Origin: WQXF01 sp031552825
GTDB lineage: Bacteria > Bacillota > Clostridia > Christensenellales > Aristaeellaceae
Assembly (NCBI GenBank): GCA_031552825.1
Contig: JAVBMD010000012.1
Span: 26,747-90,746 of the forward strand
DNA: 64,000 bases
Reading direction: 5' to 3'
The notes below the pieces were generated by a model. It saw only the letters and a program-made list of their open reading frames with translations, was not told where the DNA came from and made no database searches. Within the stretch, counting starts at the first letter, position 1; every line of letters begins with the position of its first letter. Positions 50,553-59,888 of this stretch are shown one piece after another. The position numbers were made by a program, and so were the translations under genes.

Positions 50553-51668
50553 ATGAAAAAGATCGTCGCTCTGGCTCTGGTCGTGATGATGCTCCTGGCT
50601 ATCTGCTCTACCTCCATGGCCTCCGCTCCGGCCAATCCGGTCGCGGGCAAGAAGGTCGCCTACATCATGTTGCTGCCCACGATGACCATCTTCCAGATGT
50701 GGAAGGATTCCTGTGCCGACCTGACCGCCGCTCTGGGCGTGCAGTTCGACTTCTTCTTCTGCGATGGCGACTTCAACACCTGGCAGGATCGCGTCCGCAC
50801 CTGCGCAGCCGCTGGCTATGACGGATTGATGCTCAGCCACGGCAACAAGGACGGCTCCTACGTTTTCCTGAAGGAAATCACCGAGCAGTACCCGAACCTG
50901 AAGATCATGTGCTTCGACACGCAGTTCTACGCGGACGGCAAAGATCAGAAGCTCCCCGGCGTTACCCAGCTGTTCCAGCAGGATAAGAGCCTCGTGACCG
51001 TTCTGCTCGACGAAATGATCGCCAAGTTCGGCGAGGGCGTCCGCCTGGTGAAGGTATGGCGCGGCCCGAACTACAACAGCCCGTTTGACCGCCGCGAGGT
51101 TGGCTGGCAGGAGTATGAGGCCGCTGGCAAGATCAAGACCGTCGGCGAGATTCAACCCCTCCAGGATTCGATGGATTCCGCCAACACCGTGTCCGCCGCC
51201 TACCTGCAGGGCCTCAAGCGCGAGGACGTAGACGGCATCATCGCCTACTACGATCTGTACGGCCAAGGCCTGTACAACTCCATCCTCGAGAACGACAACT
51301 TCAATGGCAAGGTCGGCGCTGCGCTGCCGATGGGCTCGGTTGATATCGATCCCGTGGACATCACCAACATGCAGACCCGCCCCGACATCTGGACCGCCGC
51401 TGGCACCACCGACTGGACCCTCAACGGCGAAATCGCGATGCGCATCCTGCTGCTGCAGATCGCTGGCGAGTATGACAAGATCCTCGACCCCGCCACCGGC
51501 AAGACCGGCGTGGACGTCGTCGAAGTGCCTGGCTCCGCGATTCTGGCCTCTCAGCTGAAGCCTGAGTCCACCGTTGAGAATCTTGGCGAAATCGCCACCG
51601 ACACCTACGGCAACCTCTCCTACCTGTCGGTTACCGATTGGATGCCCGCCGACCTGATCCACAAATAA
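50553..51668 (+). CDS. Sugar ABC transporter substrate-binding protein (ribose type)
   Basis: Exported binding protein of 371 aa, of the periplasmic-binding-protein type 1 fold used for ribose-like sugars. The signal peptide ends near SMASA (residue 25); no clear lipobox. It has AYIMLLPTMTIFQMWKDSC at the first ligand-side strand and the hinge-side segments RGPNYNSPFDRREVGW and GIIAYYDLYGQG. AGGAGG precedes ATG. Divergent from the BMC operon, it is the best candidate to bring in the sugar that the operon metabolises. The exact ligand is not readable. Confidence 0.88.
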   Translation: MKKIVALALVVMMLLAICSTSMASAPANPVAGKKVAYIMLLPTMTIFQMWKDSCADLTAALGVQFDFFFCDGDFNTWQDRVRTCAAAGYDGLMLSHGNKDGSYVFLKEITEQYPNLKIMCFDTQFYADGKDQKLPGVTQLFQQDKSLVTVLLDEMIAKFGEGVRLVKVWRGPNYNSPFDRREVGWQEYEAAGKIKTVGEIQPLQDSMDSANTVSAAYLQGLKREDVDGIIAYYDLYGQGLYNSILENDNFNGKVGAALPMGSVDIDPVDITNMQTRPDIWTAAGTTDWTLNGEIAMRILLLQIAGEYDKILDPATGKTGVDVVEVPGSAILASQLKPESTVENLGEIATDTYGNLSYLSVTDWMPADLIHK

Positions 51669-51704
51669 GCGGATCCCAACCACCCACCTGAGCAATGTTT
51701 TTGA

Positions 51705-51740
51705 CAAGAAGCGTCGGAGTCCTTGCTCCGACGCTTCTTG
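51705..51740 (+). terminator. Intercistronic hairpin after the binding-protein gene
   Basis: A perfect 15-bp stem (51705-51719 with 51726-51740) and 6-base loop lie between the binding-protein and ATPase genes. No T run follows, so it more likely protects the upstream mRNA or partly attenuates than fully terminates. Confidence 0.75.
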
Positions 51741-51778
51741 CTTCGACATTCATCCTCCAAAGAGAAGAGGGAAAGTGT

Positions 51779-53299
51779 ATGGAAAAACTGACGCTTGGCA
51801 CCAGAGGGGTCTCGATTGAGTTCCCTGGCGTCAAGGCGCTGACCAACGCAGATTTCGAGGTCAGCACCGGCGAGATCCGCGCGGTCGTCGGCGCAAACGG
51901 CGCAGGAAAATCCACTCTAATGAAGATCCTCGCGGGCGCCAACCCCGGCTACACCGGCGAGGTATACTTGGGCGAAGAGGTGCTGGATCTGCGCTCGCCG
52001 ATGATCGCGAAAAAGAACGGCATCCAGATCGTATTTCAAGAGGTCGACACCGCCCTCGTCCCCACGCTTTCGGTGGCCGAGAACGTGATGCTCAACCACA
52101 TGATTATGGACTTTAAAGCGCCGGTGATCAATTGGAACAAGATCCGCCGCGAAGCCAAGGAAATACTCGCACGCCTGAACATCGACGTCAGCGTGCGCGC
52201 GCTGGTGCAAAATCTGACCTTGGCGCAAAAGCAGATGGTGCTCATCGCCAAGGCCATCGCCTCCCAGTGCAACTTTCTGATCCTCGACGAGCCCACAGCG
52301 CCGCTGAGCGATACCGAAACAGCGGAGCTGTTCCGCGTGGTGCGCCATCTGCGCGAAACCGAGAACATCGCCGTTATCTTCATCTCCCATCGCATCAACG
52401 AGGTGATCCAGATCTGCGACAAGTACACCGTGATGCGCAACGGCGAAATCGTCGATACCACCCCGGTAACCGCCAGCACCACCACGAAAGAGATCGTGGA
52501 AAAGATGCTGGGGCGCAGCTTTGAGGAGCTGTTTGCCAAGGAGCGCGTGACCATCGGCGAGAAGGTTTTCGAGGTGTCGCATCTCTCGGGCGCCGACGGC
52601 AAGGTCAACGATGTCTCCTTCCATGTGAACAAGGGCGAGATCGTCGGCATCGCGGGTCTGGTGGGCGCGGGCAAATCAGAGCTGTGCAAGACCATCTTCG
52701 GCGCGTACCGCAAAACCGGCGGCACCATCCGCAGGAATGGCGTCGAGCTAAAAATCAGCAATCCCTCGCAAGCCGTGAAGCACCGGATCGCCCTCGTGCC
52801 CGAGGAGCGGCGCAAGGAAGGCGTGCTGGTGCATGAAAACGTAAGCTTCAATCTGTCCGCCGCCTGCTTGGGCAAGTTCTGCACAATGTCGTTCATCAAC
52901 AAAAGAAAAGTCGATGCCAACGCCAAAGATTACGTGAAGAACCTCGGCGTTTCGACCCCCTCCATCCGGCAATATGTCCGCAACCTCTCGGGCGGAAACC
53001 AACAAAAGGTTGCCGTAGGAAAATGGTTGGCCGCAGATTGTGACGTATACATCTTCGATGAACCCACCAAGGGCGTGGACGTCGGCGCCAAGCACGACAT
53101 CTTCCGCCTGATAAACGACATCACCAAGCAGGGCAACAGCGCCATCTATGCCACCTGCGAAAACGCCGAGCTGCTGTCGATCGCCGACCGGATCTACGTG
53201 CTCTTCGATGGCCGGATCATGGCGGAGCTGGAAACCGCCAAGACCAACGAGGACGAGATCATGCACTATGCCGTGGGCAGCGCGACGCCGTATCAATAA
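51779..53299 (+). CDS. Sugar ABC transporter ATP-binding protein (tandem domains)
   Basis: Double ATPase of 506 aa in the RbsA/MglA group. Domain 1 has Walker A GANGAGKST (about 41-49) and Walker B LILDEPTAPLS, but its signature reads LTLAQKQMV without the usual SGGQ. Domain 2 has GLVGAGKSE, the signature LSGGNQQKV and IFDEPTKGVDVG. AGAGGG precedes ATG 51779; the frame continues upstream through the intercistronic hairpin and is not part of the gene. Confidence 0.92.
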   Translation: MEKLTLGTRGVSIEFPGVKALTNADFEVSTGEIRAVVGANGAGKSTLMKILAGANPGYTGEVYLGEEVLDLRSPMIAKKNGIQIVFQEVDTALVPTLSVAENVMLNHMIMDFKAPVINWNKIRREAKEILARLNIDVSVRALVQNLTLAQKQMVLIAKAIASQCNFLILDEPTAPLSDTETAELFRVVRHLRETENIAVIFISHRINEVIQICDKYTVMRNGEIVDTTPVTASTTTKEIVEKMLGRSFEELFAKERVTIGEKVFEVSHLSGADGKVNDVSFHVNKGEIVGIAGLVGAGKSELCKTIFGAYRKTGGTIRRNGVELKISNPSQAVKHRIALVPEERRKEGVLVHENVSFNLSAACLGKFCTMSFINKRKVDANAKDYVKNLGVSTPSIRQYVRNLSGGNQQKVAVGKWLAADCDVYIFDEPTKGVDVGAKHDIFRLINDITKQGNSAIYATCENAELLSIADRIYVLFDGRIMAELETAKTNEDEIMHYAVGSATPYQ

Positions 53300-53317
53300 T
53301 CGAGAGGAGACTTCCTT

Positions 53318-54328
53318 ATGCAAGCATCATTGACTCCCAACCTTGCGGGGCGCAAAAAGAGCGGTTCGCTCCTTCGCTTCCTGCTAAACTGGGCGGCGCT
53401 TATCACCTTGGCGCTTTGTTTTGTCATCTTTACCGCGGTCAAAGGCACCAGCTTCATGTCGCAAAGCAACATGATTAACATCCTGCGCGCGATGTCGATC
53501 ACCACGGTGTTCGGCATCGCCGCCACGATCACCATGGCGCCCGACGGCTTCGATATGTCGGCCTGCACGCTGGCCAGCTGCGCCGCATACGTGTTTGTCA
53601 GCATGTACCTTTGGTACGGCCTGCCGCTGGGGTTGTGCGTGGTGATTACCGTGCTGTCCACGCTCATCATGTATCAGCTGACGATGTTCCTGATCCTGGT
53701 TTGCAAAATCCCGGACATGCTGGCCACCTGCGCGCTGATGTTCGTACACCAAGGCTTGGGGCAATGGTACATCGGCGGCGGCGCGGTCTCTACCGGCATG
53801 CGCCTGCCCAACGGCAGCGCGCCCGCACGCATCGCGCTATCCGATTCCTTCTCGGCCATCGGCCGCTACCCTTGGATCATCATCATCATGCTGGCCTGCG
53901 TGCTGGCGGCCTACGTGTTCCTCGAGTACACCAAGCACGGCCGCTTCATCTACGCGATGGGCGGCAACAAGCAGGCCGCCAAGCTTTCGGGCATCAACAT
54001 CAAGGGCTACCGCTACCTTGCCGGTATGATTACGGCGGTATTCATCGCCATCGGCGGCATTTTGGTGGCCTCGCGCGGCAGCTCGGCGCAGGTCATGTGC
54101 TGCGATAACTACCTGATGCAATCGCTAGCCGCGGTATTCGTCGGGCGCTCGGTGGGTGGCGCGGAAAAGCCCAATGCGCTGGGCACGCTGGTGGGCGCGA
54201 TGCTGGTTTCCACGCTGGAAAACGGCTTGACCATTATGGCGGTTCCCTACTACATGCTGCCCGCCGTCAAGGGCGCGGTGCTGGCGCTGGCGCTGATCGC
54301 CGCCTACGCGGGCAAAAAGGAGCAGTAA
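53318..54328 (+). CDS. Sugar ABC transporter permease (RbsC type)
   Basis: Polytopic permease of 336 aa with about nine hydrophobic helices and the RbsC-type cytoplasmic segment YAMGGNKQAAKLSGINIKGYRYLAG (about 210-235). An N-terminal basic stretch precedes the first helix. GAGAGGAG precedes ATG. Only one permease is encoded, so it should work as a homodimer with the double ATPase. Confidence 0.92.
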   Translation: MQASLTPNLAGRKKSGSLLRFLLNWAALITLALCFVIFTAVKGTSFMSQSNMINILRAMSITTVFGIAATITMAPDGFDMSACTLASCAAYVFVSMYLWYGLPLGLCVVITVLSTLIMYQLTMFLILVCKIPDMLATCALMFVHQGLGQWYIGGGAVSTGMRLPNGSAPARIALSDSFSAIGRYPWIIIIMLACVLAAYVFLEYTKHGRFIYAMGGNKQAAKLSGINIKGYRYLAGMITAVFIAIGGILVASRGSSAQVMCCDNYLMQSLAAVFVGRSVGGAEKPNALGTLVGAMLVSTLENGLTIMAVPYYMLPAVKGAVLALALIAAYAGKKEQ

Positions 54329-54374
54329 GCTCCTCCGATCCTTCAACAAATTCCCGCCTTGGCGGGCATCAGAC

Positions 54375-54434
54375 CATCAACAAAGCGTCCATTTCTCTCG
54401 CTTTATTGCGTTTGAAATGGACGCTTCGTTGATG
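54375..54434. terminator. Large hairpin between convergent operons
   Basis: Inverted arms 54375-54395 and 54414-54434 match at 20 of 21 positions around an 18-base loop. It lies between the sugar permease and the convergent GPH symporter gene and probably terminates both. A small hairpin CCCGCC/GGCGGG precedes it. Confidence 0.75.
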
Positions 54435-54479
54435 ATTTGATTCTATTTGTGTTACGGCGAGATGGGGAGGGACGCCCCG

Positions 54480-55874
54480 CTACTGCTTCGCCGCAATATC
54501 CCCCCGCGCCTTGAGATCCTTCAGTATTTCGGCATAGCGCCGCTCGTCGATGGTAAACTTCCGCACGTAAATAACGTATCCGGCCACGATGGCGATCAGC
54601 GGCAGAATCAGCATCGAAAGCTTCATCAGCGTGATGCCGCCCGCCGTGACGTCCGCCGCGGTCGGCGCGGCGTTGATGCCGGAGACGATCAGCGTCAGCC
54701 CCAGCACGCCGCTGGCGATCGCCCCGCCGATCTTGTTGATGAACGGCTGCACGGAAAAGGTGATGCTTTCGTTGCGCTTGCCCAGCTTCCATTGGCCGTA
54801 CTCGATGGTGTCGGCCAGAAACATCAGCATCAGCATTTGGATGAACGCCTGCCCGATAAAGATCAGTACGCCCGATATGCCGATATAGAGCATGTTCATC
54901 GGCGCGAAGAAGAACAGCAGGTAGCCCGCCACCACCATCAGCGTGGCGTAGGTATACAGATTCCGCCGGGTGAAGCGCTTGCGGAACCAGGTGAACACGC
55001 TCAGCGCCGTCAACTGCGAGATCCCCAGCACAAGCGCGAACAAGGAATACATGCCCTCGTCACCGTAGGCGTATTTAAAGAAGTGAACGCCGAAGCTAGT
55101 GGTTGTGGTATAGCCGATCATAAACAGCGACATGGAAATCGCCACCCACAGCAATTGGTCGTTTTTAAACAGCACCTGGAACATTTCCCGCAGGCTGGTC
55201 TTTTCCTCCTCCTTGAAATAACCTTTGTGCTCCTTCACCCCGAACAGGGTGACGGCCTGAAAGCCCAGCATCACGATGGCGACGATCAGCGCGAACAAGA
55301 ACCAACCCTGCTTCAGGCTGCCGGTAGCCGCGCCCAGCGCGCCAGTGGCCGGGATGACGCCAACCACCACCGAGAACAACCCGATGTTGGCGCAGATGCG
55401 GGCGAAGGAGCCGATGCTCTCCCGCTGCCGTTGGTCGGTGGTAAGCGCGGGCATCATCGACCAATAGGCGATGTCGTTGAGGCCGTAAAACAGATCCCAT
55501 AACAGATAGCACGCCGCGAACACCGCCACGTAGGCCGTGCCGGACAGCCCCATATCGAGGAACATCAGCACCATGCACACCGCGCCGACCGCCGCGCCGA
55601 TGGCCATTCCGGGCTTAAACTTGCCGAAGCGCGAGCGGGTGTTGTCCACCAGCACACCCATGACCGGGTCGTTGAACGCGTCGAAGATGCGCAGCACCAT
55701 AAACACCACCGTCATCAGCGCCAGCGTGGCGTCGGGCACGGTCACCACCTCGGTGATGTAGACCATCACGTACATGCTGACCATGGAGTAAAACATGTCT
55801 CGGCCGATTGTGCCAAGGCCGAAGCAATATTTGTTGCGCCGGTCATAGTTCTTTTGCGCGCCCTGCTCTTTCAT
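54480..55874 (-). CDS. GPH-family glycoside/pentoside/hexuronide:cation symporter
   Basis: Integral membrane sugar symporter of 464 aa with about twelve hydrophobic segments. GLGTIGRDMFYSMVSMYVMVYITEVV, the NDPVMGVLVDNTRSRFGKFKP motif (loop 2-3) and EYGQWKLGKRNESITFSVQPFINKIGGA are typical of the GPH group (MelB/XylP-like). It is the last gene of a four-gene glycoside operon and presumably imports the oligosaccharides cleaved by the three hydrolases encoded upstream. Confidence 0.92.
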   Translation of the reverse strand: MKEQGAQKNYDRRNKYCFGLGTIGRDMFYSMVSMYVMVYITEVVTVPDATLALMTVVFMVLRIFDAFNDPVMGVLVDNTRSRFGKFKPGMAIGAAVGAVCMVLMFLDMGLSGTAYVAVFAACYLLWDLFYGLNDIAYWSMMPALTTDQRQRESIGSFARICANIGLFSVVVGVIPATGALGAATGSLKQGWFLFALIVAIVMLGFQAVTLFGVKEHKGYFKEEEKTSLREMFQVLFKNDQLLWVAISMSLFMIGYTTTTSFGVHFFKYAYGDEGMYSLFALVLGISQLTALSVFTWFRKRFTRRNLYTYATLMVVAGYLLFFFAPMNMLYIGISGVLIFIGQAFIQMLMLMFLADTIEYGQWKLGKRNESITFSVQPFINKIGGAIASGVLGLTLIVSGINAAPTAADVTAGGITLMKLSMLILPLIAIVAGYVIYVRKFTIDERRYAEILKDLKARGDIAAKQ

Positions 55875-55891
55875 ATCCCGTCCCTCTTCTC

Positions 55892-58240
55892 TTATGAAAT
55901 ATCCGCTTCCACGCTTTCCACAACGTACAGGTTGGAGCCGAAATCGCCCAGCAGCCGCGTTTGATCGTTATAATGCGAGCCCATAAACTGGTTGTTCAGC
56001 AGAATGCCGTCCATTAGCGCCGCGCCATAGGCGGTGTAGCGCTCCACGCAGTCGGTCAGGGCATAATAGCGGTTGGCGAGGCGCAGCACCAAGCCGTCCG
56101 GGTGCAGCGTCACCGGCAGGATGTGCTTTACCAGCCCGCCGAAGCGCCGCACGAACAAGCTTTGGGGCCGGGTCTCCACCACGTATTTCCGCTCCGCTTG
56201 CAGGCCCATCAGGCGCAGGCGGTCGAAGCCCTCGCTGGCCGTGGCCTGCGTTTGAAAGAAGCCGCTGATGCCCGCCTGTCCCCCGTCGCCAACGCAGTGC
56301 CATTGCACCTTGTTGGCTTTTGCCGCCTCGCCGCGCCAGAAGGCGCCGTATTGCAGCGTGCGGCGATGCCGCTTGTAAAAGGCGATTTGGCGCTGCACCT
56401 CCCGGCGCTGTACGAAGGAGAGGTATTTCAGATCCAGCTCGTACCCCAAGCAACCGAAGGCCGCCACGTTGAAGCGCGTGGCCAGCGGTGTATCGCGCAG
56501 GGTCTGCTGGTGCGGCGCTTCGGAAACGTGCGCGCCCATGGCCGACAGCGGATAAAGGTGTGACAGCCCGCCTTGTATTTGCAGGCGCTCGACCGGATCG
56601 GTATTGTCCGAGGTCCAGATTTGCGGCGAGTAGCACAGCATGCCTAGGTCAAACCGATTACCGCCGCTGGAGCAGCTCTCAAACAGAATATGCGGCCGCG
56701 CCGAAAAGACGCGCCGCAGCACATCGTACAACCCCAGCATGTAGCGATGAAAAAACTCTCCTTGGTTGGTCAGGCAGGGCGAGCAGGCGTCGCTGATGTG
56801 GCGGTTGTAGTCCCACTTTATGTAATCGATGCGGCAGGTATCCAGCACGCGCGTCACGTTCTCCACGATATAATCGCGCACCGCCGGGTTGCAAAGATCC
56901 AGCACCAGCTGGTTGCGCCCCAGCGCCGGGCGCTTATTCGGCGTGCGCAGCGCATATTCCGGGTGCGCGCGAAAGAGGTCGCTGTCCTCGTTGACCATCT
57001 CCGGCTCAAACCACAGGCCGAAACGCAGCCCTAAGCTGTGAATCTTCCGCGAAAACGCCGCCAGCCCCTGCGGCAGCTTCTTCCGGTTGACGCCGTAATC
57101 TCCCAATCCGGCGGTATCGCTGTCGCGGCCAGCAAACCAGCCGTCGTCCAGCACGAACAGTTCCACGCCCACCCGCCGCGCCTGCCGGGCGAGCCGCAAC
57201 AGCTTACTCTGATTAAAATTAAAAAAGTGCGCCTCCCAGTTGTTGAGCAGCACCGGCCGCTCCTTCCCCTGCCAATCGCCCCGGACGATGTGCCGGTTCA
57301 CAAAGCCATGAAAATTTTGCGATAGGCCATTGAAACCTTCGTCCGAAAAGCTCAGCACTGCCTCCGGCGTCTCAAAGCGCTCGGCCTGCCGGAGCGTCCA
57401 TTCAAAGCAATGCGGGTTGATGCCCAGCCCCACGCGCACCAAATCGTGCGCTGACAGCTCCGCCGCGCCGTAGTGGTTGCCGCTGTAGACGAGGTTGAAG
57501 CCGTATACCTTGCCCCGCGTTTCAGACGCGCTCTCCGCCGCCAGCAGGAAGCCGGGGTTGTGGCGATGGCTGCTGTCGCCGGTGGTAGAAGAATTGACGC
57601 ACATGCCGTAGGTCAACGGCCGCTCGTGCTTATGCCCCTCCTTGATCCAGCCGCCGTCGAAGGTGACCAGCCGGTAGCCGTCGTTTGGCATGTCCAGCGA
57701 CATGCTCAGCAGCCGCCGGATGGTGAGCGGGCTTTCATTTTCATTGCACAGCACCGCCCGGCGCGTGATGACGTTCACCGCGCGATAGACGGTGTAATAG
57801 AGCAGCAACGTCACTTGGTTGCTCTCGTCCCGCAGGGTGAGCTCCAGCGTCTGGCAGTCCGCCGCATCGCCATACGCGGTGGGCAGCGTCTCCATCGCCA
57901 CCGCGCCGCCGAGGATCCGGTGGCTTTGGTACACAAAATCCGTGGTAAAGGTGCCGTCCGGCATCTTGATTTCCGCTGGGGTATCGCGGTAATCCCCCTT
58001 GCCGATGCCCGACCACTCTAGGCACAGCGCGTCCAGGCAGTACGTGGCATCGCCGGGATCGTACAGCACGCTGGCGCCCAGCACCGCCGTGCGCTTGAGC
58101 AGCAGCGGCTCGATGGGCTGATCGTCCGGCAGCCGGTGCCCGTAATAAATGTGCTCCAAATGCCCGAACCGGGTCACGCGGAACCAGTAGCTGGTGCGCT
58201 CGGTGGTGAGCTTGAATACGCCGTCCTGCGCCGCGATCAT
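55892..58240 (-). CDS. Alpha-galactosidase, GH36
   Basis: Retaining alpha-galactosidase of 782 aa. It begins with a beta-sandwich domain, then a TIM barrel with DDGWFAGRD, the nucleophile region IDYIKWDYNRHISD and the acid/base region ESCSSGGNRFDLGMLCYSPQIWTSDNTD. No signal peptide is seen, so it is cytoplasmic. It would hydrolyse melibiose, raffinose or similar sugars entering through the GPH symporter. The length is somewhat above the usual ~730. The stop of the GH13 gene overlaps its ATG. Confidence 0.94.
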   Translation of the reverse strand: MIAAQDGVFKLTTERTSYWFRVTRFGHLEHIYYGHRLPDDQPIEPLLLKRTAVLGASVLYDPGDATYCLDALCLEWSGIGKGDYRDTPAEIKMPDGTFTTDFVYQSHRILGGAVAMETLPTAYGDAADCQTLELTLRDESNQVTLLLYYTVYRAVNVITRRAVLCNENESPLTIRRLLSMSLDMPNDGYRLVTFDGGWIKEGHKHERPLTYGMCVNSSTTGDSSHRHNPGFLLAAESASETRGKVYGFNLVYSGNHYGAAELSAHDLVRVGLGINPHCFEWTLRQAERFETPEAVLSFSDEGFNGLSQNFHGFVNRHIVRGDWQGKERPVLLNNWEAHFFNFNQSKLLRLARQARRVGVELFVLDDGWFAGRDSDTAGLGDYGVNRKKLPQGLAAFSRKIHSLGLRFGLWFEPEMVNEDSDLFRAHPEYALRTPNKRPALGRNQLVLDLCNPAVRDYIVENVTRVLDTCRIDYIKWDYNRHISDACSPCLTNQGEFFHRYMLGLYDVLRRVFSARPHILFESCSSGGNRFDLGMLCYSPQIWTSDNTDPVERLQIQGGLSHLYPLSAMGAHVSEAPHQQTLRDTPLATRFNVAAFGCLGYELDLKYLSFVQRREVQRQIAFYKRHRRTLQYGAFWRGEAAKANKVQWHCVGDGGQAGISGFFQTQATASEGFDRLRLMGLQAERKYVVETRPQSLFVRRFGGLVKHILPVTLHPDGLVLRLANRYYALTDCVERYTAYGAALMDGILLNNQFMGSHYNDQTRLLGDFGSNLYVVESVEADIS

Positions 58241-59877
58241 TCCCTCACCTCCGCCGCCCGCTTCAACACCACGGCCTCATAGGGAGCCAGCACGCCGTCG
58301 TAAGCTGTGCGCTCCACGTTGGAAAGCGCCAGCTCACCCGCGGCCTCCGCCCGAGCGGATCGTTTGGAGAAGTTGAGCAGCACCACGTACTGCTCCGTGC
58401 CCAGCGTCCGCGTGTAGGCCATGACGCGCCCCTTGGCGAAGAGCGGGGCGAATGCGCCATACTTCAACGTTTCGCTGGCGGCGCGCCGGGCGATCAGCTC
58501 CCGATAAAAGCGCAGCACAGAATCCGGCTCCGCCTGCTGCCGCCGGTAGTTCAGCTCGCGCGCGTTGCTATTGATGCGCAACCATGGCGCGCCGCTGGTG
58601 AAGCCCGCGCCCGGCTCGTCGGTCCACTGCATGGGCGTGCGCGTGTTGTCACGGCAGGAGGGCTTGATCCACCGCCAGCGCAGCCATTTGGGAATGCACA
58701 GCTTTTTCATCAGCGCGTCGATGTTGTAGCTTTCTACGTCGGCAAGCTGATCGAGGCTGGCAAAATCGCCGTTGGTCATGCCGATCTCCTGCCCCTGATA
58801 AACGAACGGCGTGCCGCGCAGCGTCAGCTGCATTACCGCCAGCAGCTTGGCGCTGCGCGCCCGGTACGCGCCGTCGTCGCCATAGTGGGAGACGATGCGC
58901 GGCTGGTCGTGGTTCTCCAAATAGATGGCGTTCCAAGCAAGCCCTTGCTGCCACTTGGTCAGCACGCGCAGGAGCCGCTCGGCCTTGAAGCGCTTGGGGA
59001 TGTACCGCGCCACACGGCGGTCGACCTCTAGGTGATCAAAGTAAAACAACATGTCCAGCTCCCGCCGGTCCGGATCGCAGAGCTGCTTTGCCTCGGGCAG
59101 ATCCACCATCACGGTCTCACCCACGGTGAAGCAATCGTAGTGATCCAGCACGTCGCGCCGCAGCTCGCGCAGAACCCGGTGGTTGCCCTCTTGCGACTGG
59201 TAGTGCTCGATGCCCCGGGTAATCAGGCGCGGTTTTCCGTCCGCTAGGCTGGTTTTGAAAATGATGTTGATGACATCGCACCGGAAGCCCGCCACGCCTT
59301 TCTCCAGCCAAAAACGCATGATCTCCTTGACTTCCTCCACCACCTTGGGGTTGTGGAAGTTCAAATCCGGCTGCTTCTTGTGGAACAGGTGCAGGTAATA
59401 CTCGCCGCTCCGCTCGTCCAGCTCCCAAGTATCGCCCATGAAGAAACCGGTCCAATTGTTGGGCGGGCCGCCGCCGGGCTTTCCGGGCCGCCAGATGTAA
59501 TAATCGCGGTAGGGGCTGGCCGGGTCGCGGCTCTGCTGAAACCACGCGTGCTCGTCCGAGGTGTGGTTAATCACCAGATCCATGATGATCTTGATGTCCC
59601 GCTCCGCCGCCGCCGCGATCAACGCCTCCATGTCGGCCATGGTGCCGAACTTCGGATCGATCGCGCGGTAATCGCTGATGTCGTAACCGTTGTCCGCGTC
59701 CGGCGAAGCGTACACCGGCGAGAGCCAAATGACGCCTACGCCGAGCGCTTTGACCTCGTCCAGCCGGGCAATGATGCCGGGGATATCGCCGATGCCGTCG
59801 CCATTGGAATCCTGAAAGCTGCGGGGATAAATTTGGTACACCACCCGCTCCCGCCACCATGCATGCGTGCCGTTCAT
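58237..59877 (-). CDS. Alpha-glucosidase, GH13 (oligo-1,6-glucosidase type)
   Basis: Cytoplasmic alpha-glucosidase of 546 aa. Conserved regions are DLVINHTSDEHAWF, GFRCDVIN (nucleophile Asp), FTVGETVMV (acid/base Glu) and LENHDQPR (transition-state Asp). The start WWRERVVYQIYPRSFQDSNGDGIGDIPGI is that of oligo-1,6-glucosidase, trehalulose and dextran glucosidases. The residue after the nucleophile is Val, as in enzymes that act on alpha-1,6 bonds. It overlaps the GH36 gene by four bases. Confidence 0.94.
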   Translation of the reverse strand: MNGTHAWWRERVVYQIYPRSFQDSNGDGIGDIPGIIARLDEVKALGVGVIWLSPVYASPDADNGYDISDYRAIDPKFGTMADMEALIAAAAERDIKIIMDLVINHTSDEHAWFQQSRDPASPYRDYYIWRPGKPGGGPPNNWTGFFMGDTWELDERSGEYYLHLFHKKQPDLNFHNPKVVEEVKEIMRFWLEKGVAGFRCDVINIIFKTSLADGKPRLITRGIEHYQSQEGNHRVLRELRRDVLDHYDCFTVGETVMVDLPEAKQLCDPDRRELDMLFYFDHLEVDRRVARYIPKRFKAERLLRVLTKWQQGLAWNAIYLENHDQPRIVSHYGDDGAYRARSAKLLAVMQLTLRGTPFVYQGQEIGMTNGDFASLDQLADVESYNIDALMKKLCIPKWLRWRWIKPSCRDNTRTPMQWTDEPGAGFTSGAPWLRINSNARELNYRRQQAEPDSVLRFYRELIARRAASETLKYGAFAPLFAKGRVMAYTRTLGTEQYVVLLNFSKRSARAEAAGELALSNVERTAYDGVLAPYEAVVLKRAAEVRE

Positions 59878-59888
59878 GTGCGCCTCCG